From contig CAVQID010000018.1 of NCBI GenBank assembly GCA_963712485.1, positions 1 to 64,000 of the forward strand: 64,000 nt of DNA. Reading direction: 5' to 3'. Positions 36,844 through 47,048 of this stretch are shown one piece after another. Numbering within the stretch: the stretch's first letter is position 1; every line of letters begins with the position of its first letter. The translations under genes and the position numbers were made by a program. The notes beneath the pieces are model-generated. The model was not told where the DNA came from and ran no database searches. It was given only the letters and a program-made list of their open reading frames with translations. The stretch is from JALORV01 sp963712485 (lineage in GTDB: Bacteria; Pseudomonadota; Gammaproteobacteria; Burkholderiales; Burkholderiaceae_F).

Positions 36844-38417
36844 ATGCACGCTGAACCTCGCATTCGCGCCAGTTCATCCAGCCAGGGAGTTCAACAGCCG
36901 GGGATCGCCTTCGCCGCGGTAGCGGCGTGCATTCTGGGCATTCTGATCATCTTCTGGCCGACGACGGCCTCCATGATCGAGATCTGGCGGCGCTCCGAGA
37001 CCTACCAGCACTGCTTTGCGGTGATCCCCATCACGTCTCTGGCTGGTGTGGCAACAGCGATATCGACTGGCCGCCGAGCCGCTGTCGCCGTTCTGGCCGG
37101 GGCTGCTCGCTATTGCGCTACTCGGGTTCGCCTGGCTGCTCGGGGTGCTTGGGGCCGCGCAGGTCATCAGCCACTTTGCGCTGATCGGACTTGCCGCGTG
37201 CGGTTGTCCTGACTGCCTTCGGCTGGCGGTGGGCCGCGAGTCCTTTCGTTTCCGCTGCTGTTTCTGTTCTTCGCCGTGCCGTTTGGCGAGGCATTGGTGC
37301 CGCGACTGATGGACTGGACCGCGGATTTCACCGTGGCGGCGCTGCGGCTCAGTGGGGTTCCGGTCTATCGGGAGGGCGTGCACTTCGTCATCCCCACCGG
37401 GCAGTGGTCGGTCATCGAAGCGTGCAGCGGCATCAAGTTCCTGATCGCCTCGCTCATGGCAGGGTCGCTCTACGCTTGGCTGATGTACCGGTCAACCGGG
37501 CGACGGCTCGCGTTCATCGCGGCGTCGATTGCGGTCCCGATCATCGCCAACTGGCTTCGCGCCTACCTGATCGTGATGGTGGGCCATTTGAGCAAGAACC
37601 GCTTGATGACCAACGAGGATCACATCGTGTTCGGCTGGATCCTGTTCGGCGCGATCATGCTGCTGCTGTACTGGCAGGCGGCGCGCTGGCGCGAGGACAC
37701 GCATGCGACGGTCGCCCGATCGATCCGCCGGCAGTCGCCTTGCCCGGTCGCCAGGTCGCCTTGACTGTTGTTGGGGTTGGCGCAGCCGTACTGGCGTGGC
37801 CGGTGTTGTCGAGCTTCCTGATGCAACCGGTCGGCGCGGCGGGCCCGGTGCGCATCGTCGCACCGGCGCCGGCGCACGGCTGGCAACTCGACAAGGCTCC
37901 GCTGTCGGCCTGGCGGCCGGACCTCGAGGGCGCCAATGCGTCCGAGACCTTCGTCTATCGCAAGGGGACCCAGCGGGTTGCCGTGTTCATCGGCGCCTAT
38001 CACCACCAGACCCAACAGGCCCAGGTCGGCAGTTCGATGAATCAGGTCGCCCGCTCTACCAATGAGGTGTGGAAGCAAACGGCGCGAGGGTAGACCGTAC
38101 CGCAGGCATCAGTCCGAGCGTGCCCGACCCGGTTCACATGGCCGAGGTGCGTGGCCCGCGCGCCGTCGGATCGGTTGCTTATCTGGCATTGGTACTGGGC
38201 AGGCGATTTGCCCACGACAAGCGCGGGGCGGACCAAGCTGGAGCTGGCACGCGCCCGGTTGCTCAGGCGGCCCGATGACGCACTCTGGATCGCCGTCTAC
38301 GCACCGGTCGATGACGATCGCGCAGCGGCCCGGCAGAACTTGCAGGACTTCGTGCGGGACATGGGGCCGTCGCTCCAGGGCGCATTCAGCGGGACGGGGC
38401 GAGATGAGCGGTCGTGA
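36844..38417 (+). CDS. xrtA: Exosortase A with C-terminal EpsI domain, frameshifted
   Basis: About 524 residues. Eight or so membrane helices (FAAVAACILGILIIFWPTTA, LLAIALLGFAWLLGVLGAAQ) lead to the transpeptidase-like active site: catalytic Cys in VIEACSGIKFL, Arg in PIIANWLRAYLIVM, His in MTNEDHIVFGWILFG. The EpsI part follows (APAHGWQLDKAPLSAWRPDL, VFIGAYHHQTQQAQ, RLLIWHWYWAGDLPTTSA). Frame changes occur near 37048, 37190, 37240, 37740, 38075 and 38165, the first three as insertions. Exosortase recognises PEP-CTERM C-termini and cleaves and transfers the protein; EpsI is its usual partner. If the shift near 37740 is real, EpsH and EpsI would be separate chains. Confidence 0.88.
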
Positions 38418-39606
38418 CAGTCGCCTGCTGATTGCGCACGTCGTGTACCGGTTCGATGTCGGCGGCCTGGAAAATGGCGTGGTCAATCTGCTGAACCGCT
38501 TGCCGGTCGACCGCTTCCGGCATGCTGTCGTTGCGATGACGGAGGTCACCAATTACCGCCATCGCGTGAGCCGTGACGACGTTGATTTCATCTCCCTTCA
38601 TAAGGGTCCCGGACACGGCGTACGCATGTGGCCTGCGCTATACCGCGTGTTCCGCGAATTGCGACCTGACATCGTGCACACGCGAAACCTGGCGCCGCTC
38701 GAAGCCTGTGTTCCGGCGTGGGCGGTCGGCGTGCCGGCGCGTCTTCATGGCGAGCACGGGTGGGATGTCGGCGATCTGGATGGCTCGAACCGCAGGCATC
38801 GCTTCACCCGTCGGATTTACCGGCCGTTCGTGTCGCACTACATCGCGCTGTCGCGTCATATCGAGGAATACCTGCGAAACGATGTCGGGGTTCCGTCAGC
38901 CGCGATAAGCCAGATCTACAACGGCGTTGACGTACGGCGCTTTGCCGCGCTGGCGGGTCAACGGGAACCGATCGATGGCTCGCCGTTCAACTCACCGCAG
39001 CTGTGGGTGTTCGGCTCCGTCGGGCGGCTGGCAGCGGTGAAGGACCAGGCGGCGCTGATCCGGGCACTTGCGCGTCTGCATCGACGCAGCAGCGCCGCGC
39101 GTGAACGCGTGCGACTCGCCATAGTGGGCGACGGGCCGCTTCGGCAGGAACTGCGGGAATTGGCAGTCACCGAAGGAGTGGCGGAATCGGTCTGGATGCC
39201 GGGTCCGCGCGGCTACACTCCTGACGTTATGGCCGGGCTCGACATGTTTGTGCTGCCGTCGCTGGCCGAAGGGATCTCCAACACCCTGCTGGAGGCGATG
39301 TCGAGCTCGCGGGCCATCGTCGCCACCGCGGTTGGCGGCAATGTCGAACTGCTCGACGATGGCGTGAGCGGAACACTTGTGTCACCGAACGATCCTGAGA
39401 CGCTCGAAGCGGCACTGCTGAGTTATTTCACGGATCCGGGGCGTGCCAGGCTGCACGGTCTTGCCGCACGCGCCGCCGTTGAAGCGCGCTTCAGCCTCGA
39501 CCGCATGGTGGCGGAGTACTCCGCTGTCTATGAACGGGTTGCGTTAGGCCGTGTGTCTGAGTCGTCTATGAAGGGCGGCTCGCTGGAGCCGCGAGGACAC
39601 AACTGA
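38404..39606 (+). CDS. XrtA-type GT4 glycosyltransferase (TIGR03088-like)
   Basis: 400 residues, intact. LLIAHVVYRFDVGGLENGVV is the family opening. LHGEHGWDVGDLDGSNRRHR, SQIYNGVDVRRFAALAGQRE, VFGSVGRLAAVKDQAALIRA, LAIVGDGPLRQELRELA and FVLPSLAEGISNTLLEAMSS show a GT-B fold with the conserved glutamate-containing donor loop. The start overlaps the exosortase gene end by 14 nt. It adds a sugar in repeat-unit assembly. Confidence 0.92.
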   Translation: MSGRDSRLLIAHVVYRFDVGGLENGVVNLLNRLPVDRFRHAVVAMTEVTNYRHRVSRDDVDFISLHKGPGHGVRMWPALYRVFRELRPDIVHTRNLAPLEACVPAWAVGVPARLHGEHGWDVGDLDGSNRRHRFTRRIYRPFVSHYIALSRHIEEYLRNDVGVPSAAISQIYNGVDVRRFAALAGQREPIDGSPFNSPQLWVFGSVGRLAAVKDQAALIRALARLHRRSSAARERVRLAIVGDGPLRQELRELAVTEGVAESVWMPGPRGYTPDVMAGLDMFVLPSLAEGISNTLLEAMSSSRAIVATAVGGNVELLDDGVSGTLVSPNDPETLEAALLSYFTDPGRARLHGLAARAAVEARFSLDRMVAEYSAVYERVALGRVSESSMKGGSLEPRGHN

Positions 39607-39607
39607 C

Positions 39608-41548
39608 ATGTGCGGCATCACCGGCATCGTCGACCTGCGTGGCCAGCGGCCGATCGACCGGACCGTGCTCCACCGCATGAACGAAAGCCAGCATCACCGT
39701 GGCCCGGACGAGAGCGGTATGCACATCGCGCCGGGTGTCGGGCTGGGACACCGCCGCCTGTCGATCATCGATCTGGCTACCGGACAGCAGCCTCTCTTCA
39801 ACGAGGACCATACGGTTGCTATCGTCTACAACGGTGAAATCTACAACTTCCAGGAACTCATCCCCGAACTGACCGCACTTGGCCACGTGTTCCGTACGCA
39901 AGAGTGACACGGAGGTCATCGTTCACGCGTGGGAGGCCTGGGGCGCCGAGTGCGTCAAGAGATTCCGAGGCATGTTCGCCTTTGCTCTTTGGGACGAGCG
40001 TCAGGAGACGCTGTTCCTTGCGCGTGACCGGCTCGGCGTCAAGCCGATGTTCTATGCGCTGCTGCCGGATGGACATCTGCTGTTTGGCTCTGAGCTGAAG
40101 TCGTTGCTGGCGCACGGCGCGCTCGATACGACGATGGAACCGCAGGCCGTGGAGGATTACTTCGCGCTGGGTTACGTGCCGGAACCGCGCACCATTTTCA
40201 AGGCAGCGCTTAAGTTGCCGCCGGCCACGACGCTCGTTGCGCGCCGCCGACAACCGCTGCCGGCTCCGCTGGAATACTGGGACGTGCGATTCACTCTAGA
40301 TTCGACGCTCACTGCCGAGCAGGCGCAGGTCGAACTGCGCGAGCGCCTGACGGAATCTGTCCGCCTTCGCCTGATTTCTGAGGTGCCGCTCGGCGCATTT
40401 CTGTCCGGTGGTGTGGACTCAAGCGCGGTGGTGGCGACGATGGCAGGCCTGTCTGCCGAACCGGTCAACACCTGTTCGATCGCGTTCGCCGACCCGGAGT
40501 ACGACGAATCCGCTTATGCGCTGCGTGTCGCTCAACGGTACAAGACGCGACATTTCGTCGACCGCGTCGAAAGCGACGACTTCGATCTGATCGACACGCT
40601 GGCGACCGTATACGACGAACCTTATGCAGACAGCTCGGCGATGCCGACTTACCGCGTGTGCCAGCTGGCGCGCCGCCACGTCACCGTTGCACTGTCCGGC
40701 GACGGCGGCGACGAGAGCTTCGGGGGCTACCGCCGCTACAGGTTGCACATGATGGAGGAGCGCCTTCGGCAGCCGCTGCCGCTTTCGCTGCGGCGGCCGA
40801 TGTTCGGCCTGCTCGGCCGCGTCTATCCAAAGGCCGATTGGGCTCCGCGCGCGCTTCGCGGAAAGACTACGTTCGAGGCACTGGCGCGCGATTCGGTGGA
40901 GGCGTACTTCCACAGCATGAGCCAGCTGCGCGACGCTGACCGCCGTACCTTGTACTCGAACGGCTTTCGGGCGCAGCTGGCCGGCTACAACGCAATCGAG
41001 GTGTTCCGACGCCACGCAGCCCGAGCCAACCACGAAGATCCGCTGGCGCTGATCCAGTACCTCGACCTCAAGACCTATCTCGTCGGGGACATCAACACCA
41101 AGGTGGATCGAGCCAGCATGGCGCACTCTCTTGAAGTTCGAGAGCCGTTGATGGATCACCCGCTGGTCGAATGGCTCGCGACCTTGCCTTCGTCGATGAA
41201 GTTGCGAGGCGGGGAAGGGAAGTGGTTTCTGAAGAAGGCGATGGAGCCGATGCTTCCCAGCGAGATTCTGTACCGGCAAAAGATGGGCTTCGCAGTGCCT
41301 CTGGCTTCGTGGTTCCGCGGCCCTCTCAAGGCGACGGGTTCGCGACGCGGTTCTTGGCGAGCGACTGGCCGACAGTGGACTCTTCAACCCGACGACGCTG
41401 CGCCGTCTCGTCGACCAGCACCAGTCCGGGATGCGGGACCATAGTGCGCCGCTGTGGAGCCTCCTGATGTTCGAGGCATTCCTGCGGACGCGTCGGCAGG
41501 GCACCTGCCTTTGGGCGCACACGGGTCGCCCAGGTCCGCAACCGGCTG
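39608..41548 (+). CDS. XrtA-type amidotransferase (asparagine synthase-like), frameshifted
   Basis: About 640 residues. MCGITGIVDLRG gives the catalytic Cys2 of a class II glutaminase. HHRGPDESGMHI, GHRRLSIIDLATGQQPLFNE and IVYNGEIYNFQEL complete that domain. After an inserted base near 39900 the synthetase domain follows: PLGAFLSGGVDSSAVVATMA (PP-loop), YDEPYADSSAMPTYRVCQLA, VALSGDGGDESFGGYRRYRL. A second insertion near 41335 restores GLFNPTTLRRLVDQHQSGMR and PLWSLLMFEAFLR. The true stop is uncertain, about 41548. In XrtA loci it is thought to amidate a uronic acid of the glycan; that substrate fits the dehydrogenase upstream but is inferred. Confidence 0.9.
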
Positions 41549-41605
41549 AAGATAGGAGCGGGAGCCTTGCGATGACAGGGGCGATCACTGATTCGAGGCT
41601 GCCCG

Positions 41606-42860
41606 ATGAAGCACGCCTCCTCGTGCCTTTCGTCGCTGTTTCCGAGCGAAGCGCAACCGGCGGCTGGTGTTTTCATACGGGAGCGGATGTTTCGAGTCGG
41701 CAAGCAGCGAAAGATTGTCGTGCTTGCCCCTCAGGCCTGGTTTCCCGGTCAGGCGCTGATAAGACGCTTCCGACCCCATTTCCGCCCGCCAGCGCCGCGC
41801 TTCGAGGTAATGGCCGGGCGTAGAAGTGCATCGCCCGCGCTACCTCAGCTTCCCTGGTGTACTGAAGCGGCTTGACGGGATATCGATGGGCCTCTGCAGC
41901 CTGCGAACAGCACGTCGGCTTGTGCGGGACTTCAAGCTCAACATACTGGACGTGCACTTTGCCTATCCGGCCGGTCGCGCCGGCGCGTTCCTGGCGCCTC
42001 GCCTGGGATTGCCTATGGTGTTGACGCTTCGAGGAAAAGAGAAACGAGAGTCGTACGGCAATCTTCGTGGCAGCTTGACGCGCGCCATCACGACTGCTCG
42101 ACGGGTCATCACGGTATCAAACGACCTGCGCGACCTTGCCGTCGAACTGGGCGCACATCGATCAAGGGTCCATGTGGTGGGTAACGGAATCGATGTCGCC
42201 AAGTTCTCGCCGATTCCACAGTCTCAGGCTCGAACGCGTCTCGGACTGGGGGCTGACTGGCAGATCCTCGTCAGCGTAGGGGGGCTCGTTAAGCGCAAAG
42301 GCTTCCAGCGAGTGATCGGGGTCCTGCCGGCACTGCTCCGCGAGTTTTCCAGGCTGCATTTCGTCATTGTCGGTGGTGCCGGCCCCGAAGGAGACGATTC
42401 CCTGGAATTCAAGACCATGGCAAGCGGACTGGGGCTTGCTGACCACGTCCACTTTCTCGGACCCAAGCCACCGGAACAGCTGTTTGAAGTTCTGTCAGCG
42501 GCGGATGTCTTCGTACTCGCCAGCAGTTACGAAGGCTGGGCAAACGTACTCCTTGAGGCCATGGCGTGCGGATTGCCCGTGGTGGCGACGGACGTCGGGG
42601 GCAACTCGCAAGTTGTCAACAATGAGAAGCTCGGCTTCCTGACTGCGCTCGGGGATGCCGAGGCCCTCGCGAAGGCAATCGAACGCGCGCTGCGTTCTCC
42701 CTGGGACCGGAACGAGATCCGCGCATATGCACAGGCAAACGCATGGGACCGCCGCATCCCGCTGCTGCTCGAAATCTTCGACGCAGTCCTTTCGGAGACG
42801 AACAATTGCCGAATCCCCACTGCAGTCGCAGCTGTGCCTGGAGGGCACGGTGTTGGGTAG
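41606..42860 (+). CDS. GT4 glycosyltransferase, frameshifted
   Basis: About 417 residues. ATG 41606 begins MKHASSCLSSLFPSEAQPAA and GVFIRERMFRVGKQRKIVVL. An inserted base near 41820 shifts the frame; the chain continues HRPRYLSFPGVLKRLDG. The GT-B core is clear: VHVVGNGIDVAKFSPIPQSQ, ILVSVGGLVKRKGFQRVIGV, VIVGGAGPEGDD and FVLASSYEGWANVLLEAMAC. It belongs to the glycan assembly operon. Its end overlaps the proposed GTG start of the deacetylase that follows. Confidence 0.85.
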
Positions 42861-43827
42861 GGTCTCCCGAGCCCTCTTTGGTGTGGTCACGCGTTTCCCG
42901 AAGGGCAATTGCCTGTCGGTATTGATCTATCACCGAGTCCTGCCGACCCCGGATCCGCTGCTGCCGTATGAGCCCGACTCCGAGACGTTCGAACGGACAA
43001 TGCGCTGGGTCGGCGAAACCTTCAACGTACTTCCCCTGGAAGGGGCAGTCGCGGCGCTGAAGCAGGGAAAACTTCCGCCGCGCGCCTTGGCAGTCACGTT
43101 CGACGACGGGTACGCGAACAATGCGACGGTTGCGGCTCCGATACTTGGTCGGCTCGGACTCCACGCGACCTTCTTCATCGCCACCGGCTATCTCGATGGC
43201 GGTCGGATGTTCAACGATGCGGTTGTTGAAGCGGTAAGGGGCTGCCGGGCCGAAGTGCTGGACCTGCAGTCCCATGGACTCGGCCGGTACGCCCTCGGCA
43301 CAGACGGCGAGCGCCAATCGGCGATCGGATCGATTCTCGAGGCCATCAAATACCGTAACGAGGACACTCGCGCTGAACTTGCCGAACGCATTGCCGAAGT
43401 CGCAGGCGTTTGTCTGCCCACCGACCTGATGATGACGTCCGAGCAGACCGCTGGCCTTGCCCGGGCGGGCTTCGGGCTGGGCGGTCACACGGTAAGCCAT
43501 CCGATTCTCGCAGGCATGGATCTAATGGCTGCGCGCCGCGAGATCGCTTCGGGGCAACGGCGACTGGCAGATATCGCTGGCTCCCGCATCGGATTGTTCG
43601 CGTATCCGAATGGGCGACCGAACAGGGACTACGTACGAGCAACGGCGGCGCTAGTGCGCGAGCTCGGATTTGACGGGGCTGTTTCCACGTCGATCGGCGT
43701 CGCAAGGATCGGATCCGACCCCTTTCAGATCCCGCGCTTCACGCCATGGGACAGTCGGCCGCTGCGCTTTGCCGCACAGTTGATAACTAACGTCACGATC
43801 AACGAGCCGATTTACGCGTCTGGGTAA
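42850..43827 (+). CDS. Polysaccharide deacetylase, NodB type
   Basis: About 325 residues. VLIYHRVLPTPDPLLPYEPD opens the domain, ALAVTFDDGYANNATVAAPI holds the catalytic aspartates, FGLGGHTVSHPILAG is the metal HxxxH motif and IGLFAYPNGRPNRDYV the third motif. GTG 42850 is my best start, but TTG 42853 or an upstream non-ATG start cannot be excluded. It ends the plus-strand operon. It is a different subfamily from the DUF3473 deacetylase and probably acts on another residue of the polymer. Confidence 0.85.
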   Translation: MLGRVSRALFGVVTRFPKGNCLSVLIYHRVLPTPDPLLPYEPDSETFERTMRWVGETFNVLPLEGAVAALKQGKLPPRALAVTFDDGYANNATVAAPILGRLGLHATFFIATGYLDGGRMFNDAVVEAVRGCRAEVLDLQSHGLGRYALGTDGERQSAIGSILEAIKYRNEDTRAELAERIAEVAGVCLPTDLMMTSEQTAGLARAGFGLGGHTVSHPILAGMDLMAARREIASGQRRLADIAGSRIGLFAYPNGRPNRDYVRATAALVRELGFDGAVSTSIGVARIGSDPFQIPRFTPWDSRPLRFAAQLITNVTINEPIYASG

Positions 43828-43905
43828 CTCTGCTGCGACTCGACGCTGTTTCGCAGATCACCAGCCCTGATACGGAAGCGGATCGCGCCCGTCACACAAT
43901 GGCGA

Positions 43906-45210
43906 CTAACCCGCCGGGCTCGCACTGTACGCGACGGACTGCTTCGCGGAAACCTCAATCGGTGCCCGGCTCCGCGCCTTCTCCCGCACGATGACTCTCG
44001 TAACTGCGATCGCGACGAAGAGATAGTAAGGAACGTCCCAGTACGCCAGGTTCTGGAAGGTTCCCCCGACCAGGTAGGCGATCAGACTTACCTTGATCAT
44101 CTGTGCGAGCCAGTACGCCCACTGGTCCTCCGGATCTCCGCGCGTTGCTTTGGAAACCTGACCGCACATCCTCCACACGAGAAGCCAGAAGAGAAGGAAC
44201 AGGCCAAGGGCCACGAATCCATGTTCGCCAAGCACCTGGAAGTAAATGCTGTGGGCGGAGTGGGTTCTGGTGTACGAAGGGTTGTACTGCTGAAAGATCT
44301 CGCGCGAGTACGTTTCAAACCCGCCGCCGACCAAGGGACGGTCAATCGCGAGGTTCCAAAGCATTTTCCAGACCTCGAGCCGTCCAACGGCAGAGGCATC
44401 GGCCTGCGGGTTGGTAATCGTCGCCATCCTGGCTTCCCACTGTGCCGGCATGAAGGCCACGGACGCGATCGCGGCCACGAGCAGAACGGCGCCGACAGCA
44501 ATCTTCTTCTTGCTCTTGAGCCATAGAAAGGCCGCCATGGCGACAATGGCAACCAGAGCTCCGCGCGACTGGCTGCCCAGGGCCGATACCGCCGATAGCG
44601 CGATCGCGGCCAACAGGCCCAGTCCTATCCACCGACGGGACCGATACTGCGTATACAGATAAGCCCATAGTGGGATCGACATGATCGTTGCCAATGCGAA
44701 GGCGTTGTTATCTTCAATGAAGGACTGTGCAGGCCCCCACACCCTGTAGCTGCCAAGCGTCGCAATCGTGAACAGGCCCCCTTTGACCGCATAGAACCCA
44801 ATGGAGCCCGCGACCACCCAGATGAGCGCAAGGACGTGCTCCCTCCGGTAGAGAATCGTCAGCGCCAGGAGGGTTCCAAGCTGGACCTTGACCGCGCGAT
44901 CGAGCATTGGCCAGGCTCGGTCGGGGATAAGGGCAAAGAAGGTCGTAAAGATGATGTAGCAGACAAAGAGCAAAAGCACCGCAGTGGCGGCGCCTCCCTT
45001 CAGTTTCCTGGGCTCAGTTGAGAACAGGGCGCCGATGACCGTGGCAATGCCGATCACCATGGCGAAAGGCAGCGTGGTGGCAAAGCCCCATGCCAGCCGG
45101 TGCGGGTTCATGATCCCGAACCACGCCCAGGCGAGGACGCCCACCGGGGGCCGCAAGACCATGAACGGCAGCAGCAGAGCTATGAAACTGACGAGCAGGA
45201 TGTCGCGCAT
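43906..45210 (-). CDS. O-antigen-ligase-like membrane protein (XrtA-associated)
   Basis: 434 residues, intact. About eleven membrane helices (MRDILLVSFIALLLPFMVLR, GALVAIVAMAAFLWL, KIAVGAVLLVAAIASVAFMP). The periplasmic loop before the last helices has PLVGGGFETYSREIFQQYNP and THSAHSIYFQVLGEHGFVAL, the Wzy_C/WaaL signature with conserved histidines. By family (TIGR03097 as I recall) it is the putative O-glycosylation ligase of exosortase A systems, which would join polymer to protein in the periplasm. Convergent with the plus-strand operon end; only 78 bp separate them. Confidence 0.9.
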   Translation of the reverse strand: MRDILLVSFIALLLPFMVLRPPVGVLAWAWFGIMNPHRLAWGFATTLPFAMVIGIATVIGALFSTEPRKLKGGAATAVLLLFVCYIIFTTFFALIPDRAWPMLDRAVKVQLGTLLALTILYRREHVLALIWVVAGSIGFYAVKGGLFTIATLGSYRVWGPAQSFIEDNNAFALATIMSIPLWAYLYTQYRSRRWIGLGLLAAIALSAVSALGSQSRGALVAIVAMAAFLWLKSKKKIAVGAVLLVAAIASVAFMPAQWEARMATITNPQADASAVGRLEVWKMLWNLAIDRPLVGGGFETYSREIFQQYNPSYTRTHSAHSIYFQVLGEHGFVALGLFLLFWLLVWRMCGQVSKATRGDPEDQWAYWLAQMIKVSLIAYLVGGTFQNLAYWDVPYYLFVAIAVTRVIVREKARSRAPIEVSAKQSVAYSASPAG

Positions 45211-45219
45211 GGATTCGGC

Positions 45220-47046
45220 CTAACCCAGACGCCACGTGGGAAAGCGCACCGCCAGCCACTGCTCCAACTGCATCAGCACCCAGATCATTTCGCCGTAGTA
45301 TCCCGCGTGTTCCTCGAGCCGTCTCGAGAACAGCTCCTCGACGAACGCAGGACGAACGAGGCGCCGACCTGCGAGTGCAGAGAGTGAATCGTGCGCCAGG
45401 TGTCGAAGCGCTGGGTTGCTCAACAGCCACGGCCCGACCGGCATGCCGAAGCCATGCTTTTTCTTCGCAATGATCTCGGGTGGGAGAAAATCCGCGAGCG
45501 ATTGTTTGAAGAAATGCCTGAGGCGAAGTCCGCGCACCTTGTCACGCGGCTCCAAGCTGCGTTGAAAGGTCGACCAGCGTGTCGGCTAGGAGCGGAAATC
45601 CGACATCGACGCCAGCAAGCCGAGCGGTACCGCAAACCTTCGGAAGATCGTTGTCGGCAAGCGTGAAGCGCCAGTCGAAGGCGAGCATGCGATCCACGAA
45701 AGGGCTGCCGCGCTGCGCGAGTACACGTCTGACTGCAGTGCTGCTGGAGCGTGCAGATCTGCATGCTCCAAAAAGTCCGGCTCAAAGACGTGCGCGGGGC
45801 CGAAGCGGTTCAACAGGTTGTAGGTTTCGAGTCGTACTGGCATCGGTATGCGCGCCTGGTCGACGTAGCTGGCGATCTTCTTGGCGAGCGGGAGGCGGCG
45901 CGTCAGTCCATTGGCGAGCACTGGGGCTGCGGCACTTCTCAGGGTATGGGGAAGCGACCACCAAGCCTCGAACACCTTCTGCTTCGCGTAGCGCGTGTTG
46001 CCGCCAAAGAGTTCGTCGCCGCCGTCGCCGGCCAGGAGTTTCTTGATGCCGGTTGAGTGCGCGAGGCGCGCGCAAAGAAAGGCGGGCACTGCCGATGAAT
46101 TGCCGAAAGGCTGGTCGTAGTACGCCGCCACCCTCGGAACCGAGTCAGTCACTTCCACCGGCGTGACGTAGTGTTCGTGATGTTCTGTCCCGAAGTGCCT
46201 TGCCGCGATACGGGCATAGGCCATCTCGTCATAGCCGGACTGGTCGAACCCAATCGAAAACGTGGACGCCTGCCCAGTCACCCGCTTGAGCATTCCGGCC
46301 ACGGTCGAGCTGTCGGTGCCTCCGGACAGATAACACCCGACCGCGGGCTCGCCTGCCTCGAACGCCACCGACTCCCTGACGGCGTCGCGAAACTGCGTTG
46401 CTAGTTCGGAGAGATCGCCGCGTCGTTGCGCAGCAAACTCTGGTCGCCACGCTGGATTGCACGCTGCCCCCGAGGCTGAAAAGAGAAGGCTCGTTGCGGG
46501 CTCAAGGCGAGACACTCCACGATATGCGGTGCGGGGAGCCGGAATGACGTGAAAATAGACGTAGTCGAACACCCCCTGGCCGTCGAGCGTTGGCGCGTTT
46601 GCCGTAGCAACGCGGTCGGCACGGTCCGCGAAGGAGAGCCGAGTTCCTGCTTGAGCCCAGCAGATTGGCAACACCCCGAAGCGGTCTGTTTGCAGCCGGA
46701 CGGTGCGCCTTGCCCGATCAATGGCAGCGAATGCGTAGCGCCCGCCTACTTGCCCCTTCTCTGCCAACTGCACAAGTTGTGCAGCGCCCGCTCTTCGCCC
46801 TTCGACCAAGGGACTACCGAGCACCAATACGATGGTTTGCCCATCAACATGGCACTCGCCCGCTGTCTCGTCCAGCCGGATCAACAGGCCTGGTGTGGAG
46901 ATCTCCAGCGTCGCGTCCTGCTGGCGCCGGACCGCTATCTGGACATGCTCGTCGAGTGCTGCGACGTCGACCCATCCTTCGAGCCGTGCGGGAGGCGTTG
47001 GCGCTCGAAGATCATCCAGGTCTCTTGAGTGTTGGCTCAGCTGCAT
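45220..47046 (-). CDS. Asparagine synthase-like protein without the Cys2 nucleophile, frameshifted
   Basis: About 608 residues. The N-terminal half is glutaminase-like (GRYAFAAIDRARRTVRLQTD, RFGVLPICWA) but begins MQLSQHSRDLDDLRAP, with no MCGI start, so the glutamine-hydrolysing cysteine is missing. The synthetase half is intact: VGCYLSGGTDSSTVAGMLKR (PP-loop), YDQPFGNSSAVPAFLCARLA, KKLLAGDGGDELFGGNTRYA. Two compensated shifts between about 45570 and 45690 hide PFVDRMLAFDWRFTLADND; the C-terminus resumes HFFKQSLADFLPPEIIAKKK, HGFGMPVGPWLL. It likely uses ammonia or acts as another ATP-dependent amide former. Its stop is 9 nt before the ligase start. Confidence 0.85.
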
Positions 47047-47048
47047 CC

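Noticed and set aside
40172..40200. VPEP tetrapeptide as a PEP-CTERM signal
   Set aside because: It lies inside the amidotransferase (GYVPEPRTIF), not at a C-terminus, and is not followed by a membrane helix.
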